From Desulfobacula sp. (GTDB lineage: Bacteria; Desulfobacterota; Desulfobacteria; Desulfobacterales; Desulfobacteraceae), in NCBI RefSeq assembly GCF_030145145.1, contig NZ_JAQYWD010000027.1:27091-91090 (forward strand): a DNA stretch of 64,000 nt. The letters run 5' to 3'. The notes beneath the pieces were generated by a model. That model saw only the letters and a program-made list of their open reading frames with translations, was not told where the DNA came from and made no database searches. The translations under genes were made by a program, and so were the position numbers. Within the stretch, counting starts at the first letter, position 1. The number at the start of each line of letters is the position of its first letter. Shown here piece after piece: positions 35,228 to 43,607 of the stretch.

Positions 35228-35437
35228 ATGAATGAAGACCGCCTGGTGAAAATTGAAATAAAGATTGCCTTTCAGGAAAAGACCATCAAAGACCTGAACG
35301 ATGTCCTTTACGAACAGCAGCAGGAGATCGAAAGACTCGGTTTCATCGTTAATACCCTGGTCAAGCAGCTGAAAGCGGTCTCGGAATTCGTCCCGGGAAG
35401 TGCTGCACCGGCAGATGAACAGCCGCCCCATTACTAG
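35228..35437 (+). CDS. slyX: SlyX family protein
   Basis: 69 residues from ATG 35228, with a GGAGAAA about 10 bases upstream; the 42 bases before it look non-coding. The sequence is a single coiled coil with the SlyX pattern (RLVKIEIKIAFQEKTIKDLN, then VLYEQQQEIERL) and the family's typical C-terminal PPHY. SlyX function is not established. It lies alone, convergent with the ABC-F gene, with a terminator between them. Confidence 0.88.
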   Translation: MNEDRLVKIEIKIAFQEKTIKDLNDVLYEQQQEIERLGFIVNTLVKQLKAVSEFVPGSAAPADEQPPHY

Positions 35438-35442
35438 CCGCC

Positions 35443-35479
35443 AAAAAAATAACCCCCTGGCGCCGGGTGTAATGGGGGG
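35443..35479 (-). terminator. Rho-independent terminator after the ABC-F gene
   Basis: Read on the minus strand, a C5-6 run (35474-35479) pairs with a G5 run (35453-35457) around a GC-rich loop, followed by TTATTTTTTT (35450-35443). It sits between the convergent ends of the ABC-F and slyX genes. Confidence 0.65.
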
Positions 35480-35496
35480 CCTTTAAAAATGTGGCT

Positions 35497-37125
35497 TTAT
35501 GCTGCCGCCTTTTGGGCCAACATCTCCCGGATTTTAGCCACTTCCGTATTGGCCAGATATTCGTCAAAGCTCATGAGCTGATCAATGACGCCACCGGGGG
35601 TGATCTCGATGATCCGGTTGACCACGGTATTCACGAACTCGTGGTCATGGGAGGTGAACAGGATCACCTCCGGGTATTTGACCAGGCTGTCATTTAAGGC
35701 GGTGATGGATTCCAGGTCCAGGTGATTGGTGGGTTCATCCAGTATCAGGACATTGGATCCGGCCAGCATCATCCGGGAGAGCATGCAGCGGACCCGTTCC
35801 CCCCCCGACAGGATATTGATCTTTTTCAAGGCCTCTTCCCCGGAAAAGAGCATCCGCCCCAGGAAGGTCCGGGCAAAGCTTTCTCCTTCTTTGGGAGGCG
35901 CAAACTGCAGGAGCCAGTCGATGAGGTTTTGGTCACCAGTGAAAAACGCGCCGTGTTCTTTGGGAAAATAGGAATGGGAAATGGTGACGCCCCAATTAAA
36001 ACTACCGCTGTCCGGTGCCATCTCTCCGGCCAGGATCTGGAAGAGGGTGGTCTTGGCCAGGCTGTTTGTACCCAAAAAGGCGATTTTATCCCCGTTGTTC
36101 ACAACAAAACTCACGTTGTTCAATACCTTTTCTCCATCAATGGTCTTGGTGAGTCCGTTGACTTCCAGGATGACATTGCCACAGGCACGTTCCGGCTGAA
36201 AGCTGATAAAAGGATATTTTCTGGAGGATACCGGCATGTCTTCAATGGTGAGTTTTTCCAGGAGTTTTTTCCGGGAGGTGGCCTGCTTGGATTTGGAGGC
36301 ATTGGAACTGAACCGCTGGATAAAGGCCTTCAGGTCATTGGCCCGGTCCGTGGTTCGTTTGTTGTCCGCCTGTCGCTGCTTCAGGTTCAGTTGACTGGCC
36401 TGGTACCAGAAATCGTAGTTGCCTGCGTATACTGATATTTTGTTAAAGTCAATGTCAGCAATGTGGGTGCACACCTGGTTCATGAAATGGCGATCATGGG
36501 AGACCACAATGACCGTGTTTTTGAACCGGTAGAGAAAGTCCTCCAGCCAGGCAATGGACCGGATGTCCAGGTTGTTGGTGGGCTCATCCAGCAGCAGGAC
36601 GTCCGGGTTTCCGAACAGGGCCTGGGCAAGGAGGACCCGCACTTTTTCTCCGCCTTCCAGTTCCTTCATTCGCTTTCCGTGGGCGGCTTCGAAAATCCCC
36701 AGGCTGTTCAGGAGTACGCCGGCTTCCGACTCGGCTTCATAGCCGTTCATCTCCCCGAATTCGATTTCAAGCTCCCCGGATTTAATGCCGTCGGCCTCGG
36801 AGAAATCCGGTTTGGCATAAAGGGCATCCCGCTGGCGCATGGTATTGTACAGCTTTTCATGGCCCATGATCACCGTGTTTAAAACCGTGTCCTCGTCAAA
36901 GGCAAAGTGGTCCTGTCGTAACATGGCGATGCGCTCCCGGGCGCCCACAAAAACATCTCCCGAGTCCGCTTCGATATCCTTGGCAAGGATTTTTAAAAAG
37001 GTGGATTTCCCCGCACCGTTGGCGCCGATGAGTCCGTAACAATTGCCCGGTGTAAACTTTATATTAACGTCTTTGAACAGGACCCTCTTGCCATAGGCCA
37101 GGGTGATGTCACTTGTGCAAATCAT
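35497..37125 (-). CDS. ABC-F family ATPase (YbiT-like, ribosome-associated)
   Basis: 542 residues with two nucleotide-binding domains and no membrane segments, closely following E. coli YbiT (IAMLRQDHFAFDEDTVLNTV, VIMGHEKL). The first domain has Walker A GANGAGKSTFLKIL and LLDEPTNNLD. The inter-domain linker contains FIQRFSSNASKSKQATSRKK. The second Walker A reads GTNSLAKTTLFQIL, with Ala for the usual Gly before Lys; its signature LSGGERVRCMLSRMM and DEPTNHLD are intact. ABC-F proteins act on the ribosomal E site in translation regulation or antibiotic protection. Monocistronic, with a terminator after it. Confidence 0.93.
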   Translation of the reverse strand: MICTSDITLAYGKRVLFKDVNIKFTPGNCYGLIGANGAGKSTFLKILAKDIEADSGDVFVGARERIAMLRQDHFAFDEDTVLNTVIMGHEKLYNTMRQRDALYAKPDFSEADGIKSGELEIEFGEMNGYEAESEAGVLLNSLGIFEAAHGKRMKELEGGEKVRVLLAQALFGNPDVLLLDEPTNNLDIRSIAWLEDFLYRFKNTVIVVSHDRHFMNQVCTHIADIDFNKISVYAGNYDFWYQASQLNLKQRQADNKRTTDRANDLKAFIQRFSSNASKSKQATSRKKLLEKLTIEDMPVSSRKYPFISFQPERACGNVILEVNGLTKTIDGEKVLNNVSFVVNNGDKIAFLGTNSLAKTTLFQILAGEMAPDSGSFNWGVTISHSYFPKEHGAFFTGDQNLIDWLLQFAPPKEGESFARTFLGRMLFSGEEALKKINILSGGERVRCMLSRMMLAGSNVLILDEPTNHLDLESITALNDSLVKYPEVILFTSHDHEFVNTVVNRIIEITPGGVIDQLMSFDEYLANTEVAKIREMLAQKAAA

Positions 37126-37150
37126 GGTTGGTTGGTTTCCTTATTTTATT

Positions 37151-37183
37151 AAACAGAAAACCACAGGACGGATCCTGTGGTTT
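37151..37183 (-). terminator. Rho-independent terminator after the minor-pilin operon
   Basis: AAACCACAGGA (37158-37168) and TCCTGTGGTTT (37173-37183) form a perfect 11-bp stem with a 4-base loop. On the minus strand it is followed by TTCTGTTT. It lies between the end of the minor-pilin genes and the start of the ABC-F gene. Confidence 0.75.
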
Positions 37184-37255
37184 CAAAATCGGCTGTAATA
37201 TATCATTTTTTCCGATAAAAGAAAACCCCTGTTTTTGCCTTGGGTTCCCGACGGA

Positions 37256-37849
37256 TCATTGAATGGTGATATGGCCGCTGATACCGCTCACCCGGATGGT
37301 CCGGGTCTGGCTGCCGGCGGCTATCACATAGTCAACATCGGCAATCCGTTCGTTTCCGACCCCATCAAAGGTCAGTTTGACCGGTCCGGACAGAATCGTC
37401 ACGGTTTCCAGGCCCGGCACGGTGTCAAAGTCAATGGTATACCAGCTGTTTGTCAGCGGGTGAAGGACCACGCCGTCGGCATTGACCGGCGGGGTATTGT
37501 TCAGTTGCAAGGGGGGCACTGCATTGGGGTACGGGGCCGTGTCCACGATCGCGAAGCTGTTGTTTGCCGTTGAAAGGGTCAGCTTAAACGGTCGCTGGTA
37601 GCGCCTGGAAAGGGATGCCGCGTATTCGACCCCCGAGACCATGATTTGGCAGGCACGGAACAGTCGCCGGTCCAGCGTCCAAGTGTTGACGGTGGCAAAG
37701 CTCGCCATGCCTAAAATACCAATGATCATAATGACGATCATCAGCTCCAGCAGGGTAATTCCCCTTGAACAGGATGCCGGGACAAGGCCGGGGCCTGGAA
37801 ACCCGACCGGTTTCAGCCATGATGTTTTCCGACGCAACCGGTTGTTCAT
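37256..37849 (-). CDS. Minor pseudopilin (GspH/FimT-like)
   Basis: 197 residues. A long 30-residue leader ends in Gly, followed by G^ITLLELMIVIMIIGILGMAS with Glu at +5. The body (VSGVEYAASLSRRYQRPFKL, then NSFAIVD) resembles GspH/FimU proteins, which form the tip complex of a pseudopilus or pilus. It is directly adjacent to the next minor pilin gene upstream (stop and start abut at 37849/37850) and is the last gene before the terminator. Confidence 0.85.
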   Translation of the reverse strand: MNNRLRRKTSWLKPVGFPGPGLVPASCSRGITLLELMIVIMIIGILGMASFATVNTWTLDRRLFRACQIMVSGVEYAASLSRRYQRPFKLTLSTANNSFAIVDTAPYPNAVPPLQLNNTPPVNADGVVLHPLTNSWYTIDFDTVPGLETVTILSGPVKLTFDGVGNERIADVDYVIAAGSQTRTIRVSGISGHITIQ

Positions 37850-38281
37850 TTAAAAATCTGCCTTCAGGGTTTTAAAGACAATGGTGTCCAGGGTGACTGA
37901 AATTTTTATCAGACCACCAATACCGCTGCTGGCATCCGTGATGCTCACCTCCGGTACATACGTCTGGCCGTTAAAACTGACGGTTTCCTGGGCAGTGGCC
38001 GGTCCGCCTAGGACAGCGGCAAGCGAAGTCGGGTACCCCATGTGGGGGTACAGGGTAGCGTAGGACAGCCCGGTCAGCCGGTTCAGGGTTCCCTGGGCCC
38101 CTGCCGTCATCACTGCCCTGCGGTGCTGGTCGGCCATGGCAGCAAATGATGGGAAAAATGAAGAGATCATGGGGCCGATGGCAATGGCCATCAAAAGAAT
38201 CACGATCATCAGGTCCATCATGAGGAATCCCCTGATTTTGACACGGTTTTTTACAGGCGGTGGGCAGGGCAAAAAAGGCAT
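37850..38281 (-). CDS. Minor pilin-like protein with non-canonical prepilin site (GspI/PilV-like)
   Basis: 143 residues. An 18-residue basic leader ends RVKIRG and is followed by FLMMDLMIVILLMAIAIGPM. This is a prepilin-like hydrophobic helix, but position +5 is Asp instead of the nearly invariant Glu. The small globular domain has no clear family match; GspI or PilV type is inferred from size and position. Three bases separate it from the NHL-pilin gene upstream, and it abuts the GspH-like gene downstream. Confidence 0.72.
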   Translation of the reverse strand: MPFLPCPPPVKNRVKIRGFLMMDLMIVILLMAIAIGPMISSFFPSFAAMADQHRRAVMTAGAQGTLNRLTGLSYATLYPHMGYPTSLAAVLGGPATAQETVSFNGQTYVPEVSITDASSGIGGLIKISVTLDTIVFKTLKADF

Positions 38282-38284
38282 TAT

Positions 38285-39721
38285 TTAATAAATTTCCTCC
38301 ACAATGGTAAAGACGGGCTCCGGGGTTGTCGGGGCGTAGTGAATGTTCTGGGGGCCCTTGAGCATTGCATCCACCGCAGGTCCGCCGTCACCTGAAAACC
38401 CGATCAAACCGTTTCCGGCTAGGGTGGTGATAATCCCGGTGGCCCCGTCCACCCTTCGGATGCGGTTGTTGCCCGTGTCTGAAATGTAGATGTCACCGTT
38501 GGCAAAGCCCAGGGCGCCTGCGGATAATTTGATCATTGCCAGGGTGGCCGGGATATTGTCCCCGTTATACCCGAGTGACCCGACAATCCCTGCCACCGTT
38601 GTCAGCGTGCCCGTGGCAGCATCGATTTTTCGAATAACAGCATTTCCCGTATCTGCTATAAAGAGGTTGTCCTGGCTGTCAGCCGTGATGGTCCCCGGTG
38701 TTTGGAGCCCGGTGATGAGGGTGGTGATGATGCCGGTGGTGGCATCCACCCTTCGGATGCAGTTGTTGCCCGTATCTGAGATAAAGACATTGCCCGAAGA
38801 ATCCACGGTCACCCCCTCGGGTTTTTTCATTGTTGCGGCCGTGGCCAGGCCGCCGTCACCCGTGTAGCCCAGCGTGCCGCAAATGCCGGCAACCGTGGTG
38901 ATGATGCCGGTGGTGGCATCCACGCGACGGATACAGGAGTTGAGGACTTCCGTAAAAAAAAGATGGCCGTTTCCATCAAGGTCCATGGCCTGGGGGCTTT
39001 TGATCTGTGCATCCAGGGCCGGGCCATTGTCCCCTAAGGTACCGACTGTGCCGGTACGGTTCACCAGAGGGGAGATGATGCCTGTTATGGCATCCACCCG
39101 TCGAATTCGATTGTTCCCCGTGTCTGCAATAATGACATTGCCGTCAAGGTCACCCACCACGCCCGCAGCCCTTGAGAGCAGGGCATCAATGGCCGGACCG
39201 CCGTCTCCGGTATCGCCGATTCTGGTTCCCTGGCCGGCCAGGGTGGTGATGATGCCGGTGGCCAGATTAATCTTACGAATGCAGGAATTGCCCGAATCCG
39301 CAAAATAGACCGAGAGGAAGTCCGGGGGCTGGGCAATCCTGATCCCCACCTGTTCAACCTGTGTTCCCCCCAACAGGCCTGCACTGACCATCACAACATC
39401 TTCATACCCCCCAAGGGAACAGGTGAGCGCCTTGAGGGTATAGGTCTTCCCGTCAAAGACAAACGGCTCTCCATTGGCTGCTGTTCGCCAGTCCGGATCA
39501 TTTTTCAACTGCCAGACGGCATAGGCCCTGGCCGCCTGTTGTCCAAACGCCGTGTGGATGGTTGATGCATGATTTGCGCTGATCCGGGTTTCCATGAAGG
39601 TACTTTGGTTCAGGGTCATTGCCGTGAGGCTGAGTACCATGAGGATCCCCATCATCATGCTCACAAGGATAAAGCCGCCGGTGGTGCGGGCCATCAATAT
39701 GTTACGATTGGGTTGTTGCAT
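38285..39721 (-). CDS. PilX-like minor pilin fused to a six-bladed NHL beta-propeller
   Basis: 478 residues. The N terminus (leader of 16 residues ending GG, then FILVSMMMGILMVLSLTAMT and STFMETRISANHAS) follows the PilX/MshP pattern: a hydrophobic helix and an AFGQQAARA stretch. From about residue 133 six NHL-type blades follow, each with a core like SDTGNNRIRRVD, an ATGIITT strand and a G-x-GDGG loop. Propellers of this type are usually extracellular ligand- or protein-binding domains, so this may be a tip adhesin or sensor on the pilus. It starts 37 bases downstream of the adenine-deaminase-like gene and heads the three minor-pilin genes. Confidence 0.85.
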   Translation of the reverse strand: MQQPNRNILMARTTGGFILVSMMMGILMVLSLTAMTLNQSTFMETRISANHASTIHTAFGQQAARAYAVWQLKNDPDWRTAANGEPFVFDGKTYTLKALTCSLGGYEDVVMVSAGLLGGTQVEQVGIRIAQPPDFLSVYFADSGNSCIRKINLATGIITTLAGQGTRIGDTGDGGPAIDALLSRAAGVVGDLDGNVIIADTGNNRIRRVDAITGIISPLVNRTGTVGTLGDNGPALDAQIKSPQAMDLDGNGHLFFTEVLNSCIRRVDATTGIITTVAGICGTLGYTGDGGLATAATMKKPEGVTVDSSGNVFISDTGNNCIRRVDATTGIITTLITGLQTPGTITADSQDNLFIADTGNAVIRKIDAATGTLTTVAGIVGSLGYNGDNIPATLAMIKLSAGALGFANGDIYISDTGNNRIRRVDGATGIITTLAGNGLIGFSGDGGPAVDAMLKGPQNIHYAPTTPEPVFTIVEEIY

Positions 39722-39758
39722 GCCTTCCTTTGTCTCATCTCAACTGACAGATCCTGTT

Positions 39759-41555
39759 TCATTCGTTGTTATGCGCCATGCCATCTCCCCGGACAAAAAG
39801 CCCCCGCGTTTTCCCGTCTTTCAGGTTGAAAAGCCCTAGCTCACAGATCCTTAAATAGGGAATGGCCGTACTGGTACTGGTCACCAGGGACAAGAGGGGA
39901 TCTTCAAAAATACATCCCAGGTCTTTGGCTGCCTGGTTCACCTGGTTCGTCTTTTGGGCAACCTTTTCCACGGGAAGGTCCGACATCAGTCCCATAATGG
40001 GCATGGGCAGTTCCGCCACCACCCGGCCCCGGGCTGTGACAACGGCCCCTCCCTGTAATTCTGTGATCCGGTTCACGGCCAGGGCCATATCTGTTTCATC
40101 TGCACCCATAACCGTGATATCCCGGGTGTCCCAGGAGCCACTGGAGGCAATGGCCCCCTGTGTCATGCCCACCCCTGAAACCAGGCCGGTAAAGCAGTTG
40201 TTTGATCCAGTGACCCGATCCAGGGCCGCAATCTTGATCGTATCCGTTTCAATATCCGCCGGGATTCGGCCGTCAACCACCGGCATGGACCGTATGGTTT
40301 CCCGGGTGACCAAAGGGGTCAGTTTTTCAATGATCCGCACATCCACCTGTTCCAATCCCGGGGGCGCGGATATCATAAAATCCTCGGCAGAAAAGATTTT
40401 TTCCAGGTTCACCGTGTTCAGGCTTTTCTTTGAATACCCATGGACCCTTGGCGAAACAACACATTTTCCCTCCCTGGCAACAACGCGTCCATTGCTGATC
40501 ACCCATAGCGGTGCGATGTGCCGGATATCGGGGATGATACACAGGTCGGCAAACCGTCCCGGTGCAATCCCCCCCACCATATGATCCATCCCAAAATGCT
40601 CAGCCACGTTCAATGTCACCATTCTGACGACATCCACAGGGTTAAATCCCAGGTCAATGGCTTTCTGGGCCACATATTCCATGGTGCCTTTTTCCAGGAG
40701 AAATTCCGGGGACACACTGTCGGTTACCAGGATCAGCCGCCTCAGATCCACCCCCTCGTCCTTTAGGGGGGAAATTGTTTCAAGATCCGCTCGAATCCCC
40801 CCTTCCCGGACCATGACATAGAGCCCCATCCTTAATCGTTCCAGGGTCTGGGCCATATCAATGGGTTCATGACAGGAGGACACCCCGGTCCCCACATAGG
40901 CGGCCAGTTTTCCCCCCTTTGCACCGGCAGAATGGCCCTCCACGGTCTTTCCCAGCGCCAGGGCCTGGTTCATAAAGGGCAGAACCGCGTCCGGCTCATG
41001 GAAGACCGACTGCCAGTAGACCTCTCCCAGGCCCAGCACGTCATCCCGGTTTAACAATACCGCCATTTCCGCCGCAGAGATCCTGCCGACGTTTTTGCTG
41101 GGGGAAACCACCATGGGTGCTGTGGCGAAAACCTTGATGGGCTGGTCCTGGTAGGAATCCATAAAATCCATGATGCCGTCGATCCCGGTAATGGGAAAGG
41201 CCGTCTCCAGTGCTTCCGTCACCAGGCAGGTGGTACCGCCGGCCATGGCATACGTCAAGAATTCGCTGGCAGAAAAATAATTGCCCAGGTGGGTATGGCC
41301 GTCAATCAACCCGGGTATGACCGTCATGCCCCGGGCATCAATGATTTGCGTATCCGGCCCTGTCCGGGAGTCTGCATCTCTTGTGATACAGGCGATCCAT
41401 TTGTCCTTGATGCAGATGGCATGATCCGCTATGATCTCGCCGGTATACACATTTAACATCCGGCAGTTGGAAACCACCAGATCCGCGGGTTGAATTCCCA
41501 CCGCCACATCCATTAATGCTTTTTGGTCTTTATTACACAACAGTTTTCGTTTCAT
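39759..41555 (-). CDS. Adenine deaminase family amidohydrolase
   Basis: About 598 residues of the COG1001 family, which deaminates adenine to hypoxanthine. The metal-binding HxH is in PGLIDGHTHLGNY, with further ligand candidates in VLGLGEVYW, VEGHSAGAKGGKL, SSCHEP and LVTDSVSPEF. The C-terminal adenine-deaminase domain is present (ALAVNRITELQGGAVVTARG, then LPMPIMGLMSD). The HTHLGNYFSASEF segment differs from the HVHIESSM of well-studied enzymes, so another substrate is possible. The start may be ATG 41555 or 41564; a longer frame to 41642 reads an unlikely basic N terminus. Confidence 0.8.
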   Translation of the reverse strand: MKRKLLCNKDQKALMDVAVGIQPADLVVSNCRMLNVYTGEIIADHAICIKDKWIACITRDADSRTGPDTQIIDARGMTVIPGLIDGHTHLGNYFSASEFLTYAMAGGTTCLVTEALETAFPITGIDGIMDFMDSYQDQPIKVFATAPMVVSPSKNVGRISAAEMAVLLNRDDVLGLGEVYWQSVFHEPDAVLPFMNQALALGKTVEGHSAGAKGGKLAAYVGTGVSSCHEPIDMAQTLERLRMGLYVMVREGGIRADLETISPLKDEGVDLRRLILVTDSVSPEFLLEKGTMEYVAQKAIDLGFNPVDVVRMVTLNVAEHFGMDHMVGGIAPGRFADLCIIPDIRHIAPLWVISNGRVVAREGKCVVSPRVHGYSKKSLNTVNLEKIFSAEDFMISAPPGLEQVDVRIIEKLTPLVTRETIRSMPVVDGRIPADIETDTIKIAALDRVTGSNNCFTGLVSGVGMTQGAIASSGSWDTRDITVMGADETDMALAVNRITELQGGAVVTARGRVVAELPMPIMGLMSDLPVEKVAQKTNQVNQAAKDLGCIFEDPLLSLVTSTSTAIPYLRICELGLFNLKDGKTRGLFVRGDGMAHNNE

Positions 41556-41801
41556 GCGATTCATTTTCCAGTGCGGTCTTAAATTTATTTTCAGCCTTTT
41601 GTATTGCCTGGCTATCCATATCATAAATGTTGTAAAATTCAATGGCTATCTAGTGACTGGCGGTTTGGATACACGGTTTTTCAGAATCCGTCCGGGAAAA
41701 CAACGCCTGGGGGCACTCTTTTTTTCCCACCCCGGAAAAAGTTTCCGATCCAGGCACCACATCTGCCCTTGCTATTTTACAACGATCCGGTTTATAGAAA
41801 T

Positions 41802-41944
41802 CTCAACTTTCGGACGTTAGCTTTCATCGACGGGGTCAGGCTTTTTTTATTGTACTTTTTATCACTATTTCATAACCAGGCGGGTAAAAAGTGCCATAAA
41901 AAAAGCCTGACCCCATATAAAAATGACCAACTCCGAAAGTTGAG
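41802..41944. repeat. 143-bp palindromic MITE-like element, copy B, with perfect 7-bp target duplication
   Basis: Same 13-base terminal repeats as copy A (CTCAACTTTCGGA and TCCGAAAGTTGAG) and the same inner GGGGTCAGGCT stem, with about nine scattered substitutions over 143 bases. It is flanked by TAGAAAT on both sides (41795-41801 and 41945-41951), a perfect 7-base direct repeat. It occupies the spacer between the adenine-deaminase-like gene and the two-component system, at the left edge of the AT-richer aromatic-degradation island. The rest of the 41565-42047 spacer shows nothing recognisable. Confidence 0.92.
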
Positions 41945-42047
41945 TAGAAATTTAATCAGCGTGTAAGTCGCTATTATAAAATGGGCTCGATTATTGACGA
42001 CAGGATTAAACTTGATACATGATAACCGGTTGAACAAAGAAGGATCA

Positions 42048-43607
42048 ATGAAATTTACGGATCAGAGTCCCCAGAGATCAAAACTGCCTGAAGGCAGCGA
42101 TCTCAACTGGAACCAACTCATTCTGGGCATGAGAAAGACGACCAAAGAGTTTGTTGAAAACGTTCTTGAAAATATTATAGAGTCCATTGTGATAACAAAC
42201 CTGGACGGATACCTGGTTTTTTTTAACCGGTATTCAGAGCAGATGTTCGAATTTAAAGCCCATGAAGTGCTGAATCAGCATATTGTCATCCTAGGGGCAA
42301 AAACACCAGACATTTTAAAACAAATTAAAAACAATCAAACCTTTAACGGAGAGATAATCCTTAAAACAAAATCCGGCAGGCATTTTCCGGCACATGTGAG
42401 GTGTGTGCCCCTTAAAAATGATAAAGACAAGCCTATTGCCATGGTCGGAGTGGCACGGGATCTAACCAGAGAAAGGGAAAAACAACGGATTGACACTGAA
42501 ATGGCCCGGTTGAAAGAGTTTAACGACAGCCTCATCGAGTCCCTGAACGATGGAATTCAAATCATAAACTTTGAGGGCAATATTGAGTTTGTTAACAAAC
42601 AACTGGCCAATTTTTTAGGGTATGAACCTGATGACCTTTTAGGCGAACACTATACAAAAATTGTGACAATTGAAGACCGACCAATATTTCAAAATTTAAT
42701 CGATTCACCAACAGATTCCAAAGTAAAAGCGACTTTTGAAACCAGTTTTATTTCTAAATCCGGTAAAAGAATTCCTTTTTTTGTGGGGAGTTCACCTCTA
42801 AAAGGGAGCCGGGTGTCGGGCATTGTAACTGCAGTAACGGATATCTCTGAAACTCAGAAATTAAAAGAAGAGTTGTTTCAGTCTGAAAAAATGTCTTTAA
42901 TAGGAACGCTTGCCAGTGAAGTAGCGCATGAAATAAATAATCCACTTGGCGGACTAATCATTTCTGTTCAAATGCTTATAGAGGATATTGAAAAAGGTGA
43001 GCTGGATCTTAAAATGGCCAGAGAGGAACTTTTAGGTATTGAAAATGACGCCCGCCGCTGCAGAAACATAACCAGAAAATTACTTGATTTTTCACGTCGC
43101 AAGCCGGAAGGACGCAAACCCTTAAATCTGAATAAACTTATTGAAGCCTCCCTTATCCTTGTCCAGCGTCAGGCAGAAATTGAAAATATAAATTTCATCA
43201 AAAACTATTATGAAAAATTACCCTCGGTATGGGGAAACTCAAACAGTCTTCAACAGGTAGTAATGAATCTGGTTAAAAATGCCTGTGATGCCATGCCAAT
43301 GGGGGGACAAATAATTATTACCACCGAAGTATTGGATATCGGAGAACAAAATCCATGGATCCGAATGTCAATTGCAGATACCGGACCCGGCATTTCCAGT
43401 GATCACAAAGACATGATTTTTGACTCTTTTTTTACAACCAAGGAAGGGGGTAAAGGAACCGGACTTGGACTTGCTGTTAGCAAACGGATTGTCGAAGAAC
43501 AGGGAGGGAATATGACCTTTGAAAATGGCAAAGGGAAAACCGGTGCTATTTTTTATGTTTTGCTTCCCAGTTTACCCGAGTATAAATCGGAGAATAGTCA
43601 TGACTGA
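42048..43607 (+). CDS. Soluble PAS-PAS sensor histidine kinase
   Basis: 519 residues from ATG 42048 (AGAAGGA just upstream); an earlier in-frame ATG at 41994 lacks a Shine-Dalgarno. No membrane helices. Two PAS domains (about 30-145 and 160-275) carry FFNRYSEQMFEFKAHEVL and FVNKQLANFLGYEPDDLLGE; HisKA follows with ASEVAHEINNPLGGLI, then the HATPase (NLVKNACDAMPMGG, DTGPGIS, GTGLGLAVSKRIVEEQGG). It is of the NtrB/AtoS type. Its end overlaps the regulator gene by 8 bases, so the pair is coupled. The PAS domains could sense an aromatic ligand or redox state; which one is unknown. Confidence 0.93.
   Translation: MKFTDQSPQRSKLPEGSDLNWNQLILGMRKTTKEFVENVLENIIESIVITNLDGYLVFFNRYSEQMFEFKAHEVLNQHIVILGAKTPDILKQIKNNQTFNGEIILKTKSGRHFPAHVRCVPLKNDKDKPIAMVGVARDLTREREKQRIDTEMARLKEFNDSLIESLNDGIQIINFEGNIEFVNKQLANFLGYEPDDLLGEHYTKIVTIEDRPIFQNLIDSPTDSKVKATFETSFISKSGKRIPFFVGSSPLKGSRVSGIVTAVTDISETQKLKEELFQSEKMSLIGTLASEVAHEINNPLGGLIISVQMLIEDIEKGELDLKMAREELLGIENDARRCRNITRKLLDFSRRKPEGRKPLNLNKLIEASLILVQRQAEIENINFIKNYYEKLPSVWGNSNSLQQVVMNLVKNACDAMPMGGQIIITTEVLDIGEQNPWIRMSIADTGPGISSDHKDMIFDSFFTTKEGGKGTGLGLAVSKRIVEEQGGNMTFENGKGKTGAIFYVLLPSLPEYKSENSHD

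Noticed and set aside
41643..41801. Possible purine riboswitch upstream of the adenine-deaminase-like gene
   Set aside because: None of the conserved loop sequences of the purine aptamer were found on the minus strand.
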